This document shows, piece after piece, positions 21,488 through 28,207 of a DNA stretch of 64,000 nucleotides (position 1 is its first letter; the number at the start of each line of letters is the position of its first letter). The DNA is taken from contig NZ_JAPNLJ010000006.1 in assembly GCF_026627445.1 (NCBI RefSeq), positions 124,001-188,000 of the forward strand, read 5' to 3'. The position numbers and the translations under genes were made by a program. The notes under the pieces are model-generated. The model was not told the origin of the DNA. It ran no database searches and saw nothing but the letters and a program-made list of their open reading frames with translations. Source of the DNA: Streptomyces sp. H27-H1 (GTDB taxonomy: Bacteria; Actinomycetota; Actinomycetes; Streptomycetales; Streptomycetaceae).

Positions 21488-21664
21488 ATGACGTACGCGG
21501 TGCTTGCCGACAACGGCGCGACCTACTTGGAAGGGCCGTTCGATACAGAAGCAGAGGGCGACCGTGCAGCCCTGAAGTTCCGCTCCCAGCACGCGGACGC
21601 CGAAGCGGGGGAGGTCTGCCCCTGGCACCCTCGCTGCGCTTACGACAGCTGCCCCGGCAACTGA
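21488..21664 (+). CDS. 58-residue phage protein with C-terminal Cys/His cluster
   Basis: I choose ATG 21488, spaced properly from AGAGGGAG; ATG 21482 is too close. The end CPWHPRCAYDSCPGN could bind zinc, and CPGN recurs in the 22102 product. The first part is a short beta-hairpin domain. Function is unknown. Confidence 0.65.
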   Translation: MTYAVLADNGATYLEGPFDTEAEGDRAALKFRSQHADAEAGEVCPWHPRCAYDSCPGN

Positions 21665-21674
21665 CAGCAAACCC

Positions 21675-21705
21675 GCCCCGGCACCGTCAGGGCGTGGCCG
21701 GGGCA
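21675..21705 (+). ncRNA. tRNA-like element 2 (acceptor-like hairpin only)
   Basis: GCCCCGGC pairs with GCCGGGGC around 14 bases and ends GGGGCA, like elements 1 and 3. There is no T arm. On its own it would be called a terminator-like hairpin. Confidence 0.3.
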
Positions 21706-21776
21706 CCCGAGCCGACCTTCGGGCATCCGCAAACGATGGCCTCCCCGCGCTGATGAGGCAGGCCGTAGGGGGAGAG

Positions 21777-21995
21777 ATGAAGTTCCCGATCTTCAAGAGC
21801 CGAGACGCTGACAACATCCGTGTCTACGTAGAAGAGGTGCACCCAGGAGCGTGGACTTTCACACGTAAGGAGGGCGCCGAGGTCACACAGACGCTGGAGC
21901 TTTCCGGCATCGACGCGGAGCGGGAGATGACTGCGTACCGGAACGCTGAAGCCGTGAGTTTCTTCCGCTACTACGCCGGCGGATCCACCGCCTGA
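21777..21995 (+). CDS. 72-residue phage protein
   Basis: It starts at ATG 21777 after GGGGGAGAG. The product looks like a small beta-barrel with a helix (VYVEEVHPGAWTFTRKEG, then EREMTAYRNAEAVSFFRYY). Function is unknown. tRNA-like element 3 follows directly. Confidence 0.65.
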   Translation: MKFPIFKSRDADNIRVYVEEVHPGAWTFTRKEGAEVTQTLELSGIDAEREMTAYRNAEAVSFFRYYAGGSTA

Positions 21996-22001
21996 ACGAC
22001 C

Positions 22002-22068
22002 GCCCCGCAAAGGCTTCACCCTCCGGCTCTCCGCCGGCGGGCGCGCGGTTCGAATCCGCGGCGGGGCA
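22002..22068 (+). tRNA. tRNA-like element 3 with canonical T arm, degenerate D arm
   Basis: The 7-bp acceptor stem GCCCCGC/GCGGGGC is followed by A. The T arm CGCGG-TTCGAAT-CCGCG is textbook. An anticodon-arm-like hairpin, CCGG-CTCTCCG-CCGG, would give anticodon CTC (Glu) with T33. The D-arm region is only about 13 bases and lacks the GG of the D loop. Total length is 67. It may be a real but aberrant tRNA, a decayed one, or a mimic. Confidence 0.5.
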
Positions 22069-22101
22069 CTCGAGAAACCACCCAATGGACGTGGAGGCAC
22101 T

Positions 22102-22287
22102 GTGTCTCTCTACCCCTACGACCTTCCGCCGGCCGACGAACTGACTCCTGACCAGTGGGACGGCTTCGACTGCACCTACTGCCCCGGCAACCGGGACGGA
22201 GCCATGCGTGTTGTCGGCCGCATCCGGGGGCGAGTTCTCTTCGCCCATGTCGAGTGTGCCGACAAGCACCGTTGGCCCGAAAGCTAG
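22102..22287 (+). CDS. 61-residue phage protein with zinc motif
   Basis: It starts at GTG 22102 after GGAGG. It has CTYCPGN and later HVECADKHRW, together a C2-C/H set for zinc. It is related in motif to the 21488 product. Function is unknown. Confidence 0.65.
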   Translation: MSLYPYDLPPADELTPDQWDGFDCTYCPGNRDGAMRVVGRIRGRVLFAHVECADKHRWPES

Positions 22288-22295
22288 GAGACGTC

Positions 22296-22715
22296 ATGTC
22301 CTCTCGCCCTCTCCGCACTGGAGACCGCGTCACCGTAACCACAACTCCCTGCCACACCCGAGAAGGCACCCGGGGCCGACTGAGGGCCGTCGACATGCAG
22401 AGCGACATCCTGGAGCCGTACCACGTCAGCGACGGGCGCGGGCACAGCGTCTGGGCATCGTCGGTACGCCGTAGTCGGCTCCAGTACCCCGAGCTGCCCT
22501 ACCGCCCTATCTTCGTCGGCCTGGCGCTCTTCGCCGCCTCGGTCGTGGCGCTGGTCGGCTACGGCCGGCACGAGACGCAGACGGAGCCGATGCAGCCGAC
22601 GCCGTGGGTAGTCGAGTACGGGCCGACGGAGATCATCGCGCCGTGGCTGCCGCCGGAGGAGCGCGCGGGGCACACGGACCGAGTGGGGGAGCGCGTGGAT
22701 TTCTTTGGCGAATGA
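22296..22715 (+). CDS. Membrane protein with N-terminal SH3-like domain
   Basis: The 139-residue product starts at ATG 22296 after AGGAG. The N-terminal LRTGDRVTVTTTPC...GTRGRLRAVD looks like a small barrel. One membrane segment follows (IFVGLALFAASVVALVGYG), then an acidic tail. Palindrome copy B begins one base after the stop. Confidence 0.7.
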   Translation: MSSRPLRTGDRVTVTTTPCHTREGTRGRLRAVDMQSDILEPYHVSDGRGHSVWASSVRRSRLQYPELPYRPIFVGLALFAASVVALVGYGRHETQTEPMQPTPWVVEYGPTEIIAPWLPPEERAGHTDRVGERVDFFGE

Positions 22716-22735
22716 GTTGTGGCGTACGCCATAAC
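22716..22735. promoter_or_regulatory. CCATAAC palindrome, copy B
   Basis: GTTGTGGCGTACGCCATAAC is palindromic over 20 bp except for one pair. The flanking GTGACTATGGAGTCAC is a second inverted repeat. The 22780 gene starts 45 bp downstream. Confidence 0.7.
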
Positions 22736-22779
22736 TGTGTGACTATGGAGTCACAACAGGGACTCACGGAGGAGCAGAC

Positions 22780-23454
22780 ATGAAGACCGAGACCTACAAG
22801 GGCCGGACGCTGAAGACGACAAAGGGCCGTGAGTACGGCTACGTTCAGCACTCGGTCAACGGGGTCAGTCTCGGCAGGCACCTCGGTAACGAAGAGTCTG
22901 CCCTCGACTACATGCGCCGGTCGATCGACTTCATCGACCAGGAGCCCGTCAACGGCGACCGGTGGGCCGCGGAGTGGTACGCGCCGGGCACCTTCGAGAT
23001 GTGCGACGAGGGTCACGCGAAGGAAATCGGTAAGGCTTGTCGGCACAGCTGGTGCGTAGAGCAGCGCGCGAGCGTCGCGCCGACCGTCGAAGCGACTAGC
23101 GAAGAGCACGTTCCCGCTCACGAGGTCACCGGCGCCTGTCAGCACCCGACGGAGCTGAACCGCTACGGCCTGCCGTCGCGGGTTTGCGGTGCGGACGCTG
23201 TGGAGCACCGTCCCGACCGCCTGTTCGTGCGTTACGTCTGCGCCGACCACGTCGTGCGAGAGGCCAGCAGGCCGGTTGGTGGCGTAGCCCGGATCCTTAC
23301 CGAACTCAGTGAGTGGTGTGACGAGGTGGAGTCCACCACCTCCGCTCCGCAGCCCATCACCGACCGATTCGGAAGGGTTTGGGAGTGGAAGCAAGGTGAC
23401 GTATACCGGCACGGTGTATCGGCTGTGCCGAAAGCCCTGATTCCGGTCAAGTAG
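22780..23454 (+). CDS. Phage protein with Cys-rich middle
   Basis: The 224-residue product starts at ATG 22780 after GGAGGAG. The N-terminal 55 residues (YKGRTLKTTKGREYGYVQHSV...LDYMRRSIDFID) look like a separate alpha/beta unit. The middle has several Cys and His (CRHSWC, CGADAVEH, CADH), which suggests a metal site. Function is unknown. A terminator follows. Confidence 0.7.
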   Translation: MKTETYKGRTLKTTKGREYGYVQHSVNGVSLGRHLGNEESALDYMRRSIDFIDQEPVNGDRWAAEWYAPGTFEMCDEGHAKEIGKACRHSWCVEQRASVAPTVEATSEEHVPAHEVTGACQHPTELNRYGLPSRVCGADAVEHRPDRLFVRYVCADHVVREASRPVGGVARILTELSEWCDEVESTTSAPQPITDRFGRVWEWKQGDVYRHGVSAVPKALIPVK

Positions 23455-23464
23455 CAGCGTCGGG

Positions 23465-23491
23465 GCCCCTGCGAATTGCGCGCGCAGGGGC
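23465..23491 (+). terminator. Terminator hairpin with GAATTGCGC loop
   Basis: GCCCCTGCG pairs with CGCAGGGGC, and the loop region reads GAATTGCGC. The same stem and loop recur at 24576. Confidence 0.7.
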
Positions 23492-23529
23492 TCCGACCAT
23501 CACGTCAGTCACTCACTCTAGGGGTAGCT

Positions 23530-23751
23530 GTGAGCATCCTGAAGGAAGTCCACACCGTCGCGTACAAGATCAACCGCCACGACGTCTTCACCCGCCACGG
23601 CCGGGAGTGGAGGGCCGCACAGGAAGCGGCGCACGTTGGCACGGACGACGTCCGCATCCCGGCGGTAGGCGGGGGAGTGGTCATCCTCCCCCGCGACGCC
23701 AGCGTGACCGTCCGCCGGCACGTGGGGGAGCGCCCGTGCGCTACCGCGTGA
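23530..23751 (+). CDS. 73-residue phage protein
   Basis: GTG 23530, after AGGGG, is the likely start. The product is a predicted beta protein (YKINRHDVFTRHGREWRAAQEA, VGGGVVILPRDASVTV). Its end overlaps the next gene by 16 bases. Function is unknown. Confidence 0.6.
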   Translation: MSILKEVHTVAYKINRHDVFTRHGREWRAAQEAAHVGTDDVRIPAVGGGVVILPRDASVTVRRHVGERPCATA

Positions 23752-23939
23752 CGTTCGAGAGCGGGGCGACGGCCCTCGTCGACGAGGACGCACAGAGCCG
23801 GCTCGTCAGGCAGGCGCGGGAGCGGAGCTGGACGGTTACCCCCGTCCGCCGTGGGTGGGTTGTGACGCTCCCTTCCGGCGCCCTTGTGGCGGTCCTGAGG
23901 GAAAGCTCCGTAAGGCACCTTACGGAGGTCGGCCGTTAG
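23736..23939 (+). CDS. 67-residue phage protein carrying the palindrome
   Basis: It starts at GTG 23736 in the end of the previous gene. RYRVTFESGATALVDEDAQ looks like a beta-hairpin domain. The last codons run through gene-end palindrome copy 4 (SSVRHLTEV). Function is unknown. Confidence 0.6.
   Translation: MRYRVTFESGATALVDEDAQSRLVRQARERSWTVTPVRRGWVVTLPSGALVAVLRESSVRHLTEVGR
23906..23927. repeat. Gene-end palindrome, copy 4 (inside coding sequence)
   Basis: The arms CTCCGTAAGG and CCTTACGGAG flank CA. It lies 12 bp before the gene end and 15 bp before palindrome copy C, so the two motif types sit side by side here. Confidence 0.85.
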
Positions 23940-23941
23940 GG

Positions 23942-23961
23942 GTTGTGGCGTACGCCATAAG
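23942..23961. promoter_or_regulatory. CCATAAC palindrome, copy C
   Basis: GTTGTGGCGTACGCCATAAG, followed by CTGGAGTCACGC and GGCACACG, parallels copies A and B. The 24010 gene starts 49 bp downstream. Confidence 0.7.
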
Positions 23962-24009
23962 TGTGCGACTCTGGAGTCACGCAAGGGGCACACGAACCGA
24001 GGAGTCTTA

Positions 24010-24567
24010 ATGAACATCACCGCCGAGATCTGGGACCAGGGCCGCACCGGCTTCGACTTCCACGCCTTCGTGGACGGCGTTGCGCTGTGCCACAAGGGCC
24101 GCAAGGTAACGGCGATGTTCGCGAGCAACGCCAAGGACAAGGCCGCCGCGCAGAAGTCGGTGCGGAACACTCCGGGAGCCGCGATGTGCAGCAAGTGCGA
24201 GGAGAAGTTCCAGGCGACCGTCACGGTCGAGGCAGAGGAGATCCCGGCAGATGAATCCGTAACGCCCGTCGAGCACACCTCGTACGCCGGAACCGGCTAC
24301 GTCAAGGATCTGATGATGGGCGACGTCTTCCGCCTCCCGGGCAACCCCATGGAGGTCTTCGGCCCCGTGCGATCCGCGGACAGCGACTACATGCTCTACG
24401 GCACTACCGTTGACTTCGGGCGCGGCAATAACCGTGAGTGGCGCGCGTGGACTCGCATCGAGCACGTCAAGCGCGGGCCGAAGTGCGAGTGTGGGCGCTT
24501 CCTGGAGCTGTGCGAGAACGGGTGCCCGTGGCCGGAGGAGATGGAAGCGCTCTTCATGGCGAACTGA
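24010..24567 (+). CDS. Phage protein with zinc-like Cys clusters
   Basis: The 185-residue product starts at ATG 24010 after GAGGAG. Its N-terminal part has CHKGRKV and later CSKCEEKF; the C-terminal part has CECGRFLELCENGCPWP. These suggest one or two metal sites. The middle carries a short barrel (VKDLMMGDVFRLPG). Function is unknown. Confidence 0.7.
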   Translation: MNITAEIWDQGRTGFDFHAFVDGVALCHKGRKVTAMFASNAKDKAAAQKSVRNTPGAAMCSKCEEKFQATVTVEAEEIPADESVTPVEHTSYAGTGYVKDLMMGDVFRLPGNPMEVFGPVRSADSDYMLYGTTVDFGRGNNREWRAWTRIEHVKRGPKCECGRFLELCENGCPWPEEMEALFMAN

Positions 24568-24575
24568 CCGACCCT

Positions 24576-24608
24576 GGAGCCCCTGCGAATTGCGCGCGCA
24601 GGGGCTCC
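24576..24608 (+). terminator. Terminator hairpin with GAATTGCGC loop
   Basis: A perfect 12-bp stem (GGAGCCCCTGCG with its complement) encloses AATTGCGCG. It is followed by TCCC, without a T run. Confidence 0.75.
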
Positions 24609-24643
24609 TCCCATGTACACACCATTCACATGACAGAGGAGCC

Positions 24644-25330
24644 ATGAGAAACCGCCTGAGCCGCCTACGCGACGTCGACCCCATCCTGATCCAGGCCGTC
24701 ATCGCAGCTGCCATCTCCTTCAGCCACATCCACGATGTAGCCGCTGCCGCCGGCCAGGACGGGTGGAAGGCTTGGGCGTACCCGGTGAGCGTCGACCTTC
24801 TGCTCGTCATGGCGTGGAGGCGGATCCGGGTAGCGCGGAAGGCGGGCATTCAGGCACGTGGCCCCTGGCTGTGGTTCGTCCTCTCCCTAGCTGCCTCGCT
24901 CGGGGCAAACGTGGCCACGGCGGGCGTGCTCGACATGGCGGCGCTCCCCGTTTGGCTTCGCGTGACGGTCGCCGGGTGGCCTGTGCTGGCGTTCTTCGGC
25001 GGATCACTGCTCATCCACAGCCGGAATCAGACGGTCGTCGACGAGGTGCTTGAAGTGGTGCCGGAAGAGCCCCAGTTGCCCGCTGTGGAGCCGCAAGCGG
25101 AGCCGGGGGAGGATCTGCCCGCCGGGCCCCTGGAGGAGCCGGAGAGGCCCCTCCTGAGGACGTATACGGAAGTGGCTGACAGCCTTGGGCTAGCGGTGCC
25201 TACGATCCGGGGATGGGCCAACGACGGGCACGTCAAGAAGTACCCGGGGGAGAAGCCCGCGCGGGTACTCGTTGACCTCCGCGAGTGCACCCGGCGTGAC
25301 CGCGACATCCGCCGGCCCGTGAGTGTGTGA
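24644..25330 (+). CDS. DUF2637 membrane protein with C-terminal HTH-like part
   Basis: The 228-residue protein starts at ATG 24644 after GAGGAG. Residues 12-130 hold about four membrane segments with AISFSHIHDVAAAAGQDGW and AYPVSVDLLLVMAW, typical of DUF2637 proteins found in Streptomyces plasmids (Spd/transfer-like) and phages. After an acidic Pro-rich linker the C-terminus reads TYTEVADSLGLAVPTIRGWANDG, a MerR/excisionase-like helix-turn-helix. Its role in a phage is not known. Confidence 0.75.
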   Translation: MRNRLSRLRDVDPILIQAVIAAAISFSHIHDVAAAAGQDGWKAWAYPVSVDLLLVMAWRRIRVARKAGIQARGPWLWFVLSLAASLGANVATAGVLDMAALPVWLRVTVAGWPVLAFFGGSLLIHSRNQTVVDEVLEVVPEEPQLPAVEPQAEPGEDLPAGPLEEPERPLLRTYTEVADSLGLAVPTIRGWANDGHVKKYPGEKPARVLVDLRECTRRDRDIRRPVSV

Positions 25331-25339
25331 GGAGAGCGC

Positions 25340-25771
25340 GTGATTTACGAGATGCACGACGTGAACGACGGCATCGGTCCGTTCGACACTGTCACCGTAG
25401 CTACCGGAGACGAAGCCGCCGGGCCTGCGGGCACGGTGACACTGGATACGTCGGGACGGAGTGAGCTGACCTCTGCCGAAGCCCGCGCCTTGGCGCACGC
25501 GCTCCTCCGCGCGGCTGACGCGGCAGACTGGGCGAGCGGGGTCGACACGTTTCCCGCGGTCCTGGCCGGGGATCTTCAGGTGGGCGACGTACTCATCAGC
25601 GGGAAGTCACCGGAGCCGCCGGAGCTGTGCGTTGCCGTAGAGGTCACCGTTACCCGTGGCCGTGTCACGGTCGTGTGGCAGACGGAGGGAAACATGATGA
25701 CTACGTACCACGGTGTGCGTGACTCGGTCACCCTGCGCCGCCGAGGTGCATCGCTGACCGCCACAGATTGA
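25340..25771 (+). CDS. Phage protein, unknown function
   Basis: The 143-residue product starts at GTG 25340 after GAGGAGAG. LTSAEARALAHALLRAAD parallels LPAADARAFARGILALAD in the 19755 product. The second half is beta-rich (LQVGDVLIS, CVAVEVTVTRGRVTVVW). A strong terminator follows. Confidence 0.7.
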   Translation: MIYEMHDVNDGIGPFDTVTVATGDEAAGPAGTVTLDTSGRSELTSAEARALAHALLRAADAADWASGVDTFPAVLAGDLQVGDVLISGKSPEPPELCVAVEVTVTRGRVTVVWQTEGNMMTTYHGVRDSVTLRRRGASLTATD

Positions 25772-25779
25772 AGCCGCCC

Positions 25780-25810
25780 GCCCCCGTCGGACATCCGGCG
25801 GGGGCTTTTT
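25780..25810 (+). terminator. Rho-independent terminator
   Basis: GCCCCCGTCGG pairs with CCGGCGGGGGC (one G-T pair) around ACAT and is followed by TTTTT. It is the clearest intrinsic terminator of the element and closes the long plus-strand early region. Confidence 0.9.
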
Positions 25811-25881
25811 GCGTTCCTGCTCCGTCACCCGATCGGCCCTCCCGCCTCGTCGACGAGCGGCGTCGCATCGACGCTGGAGCC

Positions 25882-26097
25882 ATGAGCCCACGAATAGTGG
25901 TCGACCCGCCAAACGAGGCCGGGGCCCGGCACGTGCACGTCGACGCGGAGAGCCTCGGCATGGCGACTGGCCTCCGCGACGTGGCGGAGTTCCTCCGTCG
26001 TGCCGGCCTGGAGCTGGAGCCGGAGGAAGTTGCCGTCTTCCCACTCATCGAGTGGCGCGGGGGAGGGCCTCAGGCGTGGGGCCCAGAAACGCCGTAG
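25882..26097 (+). CDS. 71-residue protein convergent with the DUF397 gene
   Basis: ATG 25882 follows GGAG. The product reads VDPPNEAGARHVHVDAESLGMATGLRDVAEFLRRAG, an alpha/beta pattern seen in small Streptomyces proteins. It ends at a terminator shared with the facing gene. Function is unknown. Confidence 0.6.
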   Translation: MSPRIVVDPPNEAGARHVHVDAESLGMATGLRDVAEFLRRAGLELEPEEVAVFPLIEWRGGGPQAWGPETP

Positions 26098-26126
26098 CGC
26101 CCGCCCCGTGGTCCGGAGCGGGCGCT
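26096..26126. terminator. Bidirectional terminator between convergent genes
   Basis: AGCGCCCGC pairs with GCGGGCGCT (9 bp, perfect) between the ends of the 25882 (+) and 26144 (-) genes. Confidence 0.75.
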
Positions 26127-26143
26127 CTGTGCGGGGGATGGGG

Positions 26144-26356
26144 CTAGAGCTGTCCGCCCTTGACGGCGTCGACGAAGACGCCCCAGCTGGAGTCAGCGAT
26201 GATGACCGCGGGGCCAGACGAGACCTTGGAGTCGCGAACAGGCATGACGCCGGCGAGCTGACCGGCTGCCACCTCCACGCAGTTGTTCCCGCCGTCGGAG
26301 TAGCTGGACTTCGACCACGTCAGGCCGTGGGCGGAGGAGTCGGTGAGAGTGGTCAT
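26144..26356 (-). CDS. DUF397 domain protein
   Basis: The 70-residue product has LTWSKSSYSDGGNNCVEVA and VRDSKVSSGPAV, the hallmark of DUF397. In Streptomyces these small proteins pair with WhiJ-like XRE regulators and may modulate their DNA binding. Its start overlaps the stop of the XRE gene, so the pair is one operon. A chromosomal counterpart is at 40424. Confidence 0.9.
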   Translation of the reverse strand: MTTLTDSSAHGLTWSKSSYSDGGNNCVEVAAGQLAGVMPVRDSKVSSGPAVIIADSSWGVFVDAVKGGQL

Positions 26357-27210
26357 GAGTGCTCCTGCTTGATTCTTGCGGTGAGGTCGGCCGACCTGTC
26401 GAACGGAAGCGCATGCGCTCGAAGATGCTCAAACGCTGACCCGTAGACCGACACGTCGGCGGCGTCTTCAACATATAGGGCGCTGGCCAGGTGCTCCACG
26501 AGAACGACGTCAAGGTCTGCCGACTCTGGGAAGCCCAGTACGGTGAACGGACCGGCCATGCCGGGATGGGGCGGGGCAGTCAGGGGAACGATCTGTATGG
26601 AGACGTGCGGCAGGTCCATCAGGTCGAGGAGTCGCTGACACTGGTCTCGCATCACTGTGGAGTCTGCGTGGGCTGGACGTAGAGCGGCCTCGTGGATGAT
26701 GGCCCAGACCTCCAGTGGCTCCGGGCGTGACAGCACCGACTGTCGAGCCATGCGGACTTCGACGAGCGCGTTCACCTGCTCGGTCGACGATCCCATGTTG
26801 ATCGCAGAGATCGACGCACGGGCGTAGGACGCCGTCTGAAGGAGTCCGGGGACGAGAAGTGTCTGATAGGACCGCAGGCTCTTCGCGTCCGCCTCCAGGC
26901 TGATCAGCTCCGCGTAGGCCGGCGAGATGATGTCGCGGTACGTCTGCCACCACCCGCGACGCGCGCCGTCGCGGGCGAGTGACATGAGAACGTCGCGCCT
27001 CCCGATGTCGGCCACCGCATAGATGTCCAACAGCGCAGCCAAGGCGTCGGGCTTGATGCCAAGTGCTGCTCGCTCCACGCGAGAGAGCCGGGGTCCGTCC
27101 CAACCGTGGCCCATGCGCCCGGCCACGTCGTCCAACTTGAGCCCGTGGCGCTCTCTCAATGCCCGTAGTTCCGCGCCTAGTCGTCGGCGCCGTACTGACG
27201 GAGCGCTCAT
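26353..27210 (-). CDS. XRE-family regulator with DUF5753 (WhiJ-like)
   Basis: The 285-residue protein has an N-terminal helix-turn-helix (LGAELRALRERHGLKLDDVAGRMG...RLSRVERAALG) and the large C-terminal domain that accompanies it in Streptomyces (WWQTYRDIISPAYAELISLEADAKSLRSYQ, VPGLLQT). ATG 27210 follows GGAGGGCAGG on the minus strand. It is the only reversed operon in the phage arm, the usual place of a lysogeny regulator, though it may be a host gene picked up by the phage. No experimental link to immunity can be read from sequence. Confidence 0.85.
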   Translation of the reverse strand: MSAPSVRRRRLGAELRALRERHGLKLDDVAGRMGHGWDGPRLSRVERAALGIKPDALAALLDIYAVADIGRRDVLMSLARDGARRGWWQTYRDIISPAYAELISLEADAKSLRSYQTLLVPGLLQTASYARASISAINMGSSTEQVNALVEVRMARQSVLSRPEPLEVWAIIHEAALRPAHADSTVMRDQCQRLLDLMDLPHVSIQIVPLTAPPHPGMAGPFTVLGFPESADLDVVLVEHLASALYVEDAADVSVYGSAFEHLRAHALPFDRSADLTARIKQEHS

Positions 27211-27290
27211 CCTGCCCTCCACTTCCCCCGCCCTGTGGCGGCCGAGCACATGGTTTCACAGCGCGATGCGAGGCGGGGTGAATATGCAAT

Positions 27291-27352
27291 TTTGTAAATC
27301 ATGGTCTGGCGGTTGCAATGCGTGCTTGCACCTGCCACGCTGAGTTTACAAA
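27291..27352. promoter_or_regulatory. Divergent control region with paired TTTGTAAA sites
   Basis: TTTGTAAA (27291-27298) and TTTACAAA (27345-27352, part of GTTTACAAAC) are inverted copies in an AT-rich patch between the XRE gene (-) and the 27391 gene (+). TTGCAA lies between them. They are good candidates for the regulator's own operators. Confidence 0.5.
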
Positions 27353-27390
27353 CACAGGCGGTAGCGGAACCGTAACGGTGAGGGTGGCCC

Positions 27391-27591
27391 ATGCCGATCT
27401 CTACGCACGCAAAAGTCCCGGACGACGTACTCAGGCTCTTCCCCCGTCCTCAGCCGGTGGAGGACTGCGACGTTTGCGCGTCGCTGGCTCAGCAGCGACT
27501 GAACGCGCTGAACAAGAAGTCGCCCGACTACAGCCCCCTTAGGGCGCAAGAGGCGTCGGACGAGATCTGTGCACACCCGCACGGAAGTTAG
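27391..27591 (+). CDS. 66-residue protein divergent from the XRE gene
   Basis: It starts at ATG 27391 after GTGAGGGTGG. The product has CDVCASLAQQR and EICAHPHG. Small proteins with CxVC...H endings often sit beside XRE/DUF397 pairs in Streptomyces. Function is unknown. Confidence 0.65.
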   Translation: MPISTHAKVPDDVLRLFPRPQPVEDCDVCASLAQQRLNALNKKSPDYSPLRAQEASDEICAHPHGS

Positions 27592-27596
27592 CCGAC

Positions 27597-27782
27597 ATGT
27601 CAGACGCTGGTTACCGCTTCACTGCTGAGTACCTGTCGGAGCTGAATGCGGCCGTGGAGGCGCGACTCCAGCCCGCGCAGGAGTCCGCATTCCTCATAGC
27701 TGCACGGACATACGTTGAAGACCTTGCAGCGGCCCTGGAGAGGCCTGTAGGGCACCCCAGAGACCCGTCGTCGACCGCTTAG
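27597..27782 (+). CDS. 61-residue helical protein
   Basis: ATG 27597 lies five bases after the previous stop. The product is mostly helix (YLSELNAAVEARLQPAQESAFLIAARTYVEDLAAALER-like pattern). It is probably co-transcribed with the 27391 gene. Function is unknown. Confidence 0.6.
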   Translation: MSDAGYRFTAEYLSELNAAVEARLQPAQESAFLIAARTYVEDLAAALERPVGHPRDPSSTA

Positions 27783-27803
27783 GCGGTCGTTCGGCGGAGG
27801 GGC

Positions 27804-27848
27804 GGCAGGGTCGTGCGACCGGTGAGGTCGGAATCGCGTGACCCTGCC
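27804..27848 (+). ncRNA. Structured hairpin in the 27,783-28,022 gap
   Basis: GGCAGGGTC pairs with GACCCTGCC, and inside it CGACC-ggtga-GGTCG forms a nested hairpin. The rest of this 240-bp gap shows nothing I can name. It may end the 27391-27782 transcript or be a small structured RNA. Confidence 0.4.
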
Positions 27849-28022
27849 CGCTCCCTCGACTGGCGTGCCACACCCCAAAGACTCCGTCCCCACCTAGGCG
27901 ACCCACCTCAAGCCGTTATGGCGAGGAGCGGCCCTAGGCGGGGACGGGCACGATCCCCGCTCTTCACGGAGCGGGCAGCACCACCAGTCATGCACCACCC
28001 ATCGAGAGATAGGGCAAGGCAC

Positions 28023-28139
28023 ATGTACCGAGTGGCACCGCAGTGGATCGTCAAGGGCGGGGACAACACCGACATCGAGGACGGCGACGGCGGGGGCTCC
28101 AACCCGCCCACCGGATGTGGTGACGACTTCACCATCTAG
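28023..28139 (+). CDS. 38-residue Gly/Asp-rich peptide
   Basis: ATG 28023 follows AAGG; an in-frame ATG at 27990 has no ribosome site. The peptide has a short basic/hydrophobic front (MYRVAPQWIVKGG) and an acidic Gly-rich rear ending in GCGDDFTI. A perfect terminator follows 12 bases later, so it looks like a separately transcribed small gene. Whether it is secreted or modified is unknown. Confidence 0.5.
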   Translation: MYRVAPQWIVKGGDNTDIEDGDGGGSNPPTGCGDDFTI

Positions 28140-28151
28140 CAGCAAGTGATC

Positions 28152-28185
28152 ACAGCCCCGCCCTGGTTGACTGGGGCGGGGCTGT
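28152..28185 (+). terminator. Terminator hairpin
   Basis: ACAGCCCCGCCC pairs perfectly with GGGCGGGGCTGT (12 bp) around TGGTTGACTG. Confidence 0.8.
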
Positions 28186-28207
28186 CCCATGGGTGAGGAG
28201 AGGCGCA

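Noticed and set aside
21675..21705. Hairpin 2 as a tRNA gene
   Set aside because: It has only an acceptor-like stem and no T, D or anticodon arm. I list it as a low-confidence tRNA-like element because its ends match its neighbours.
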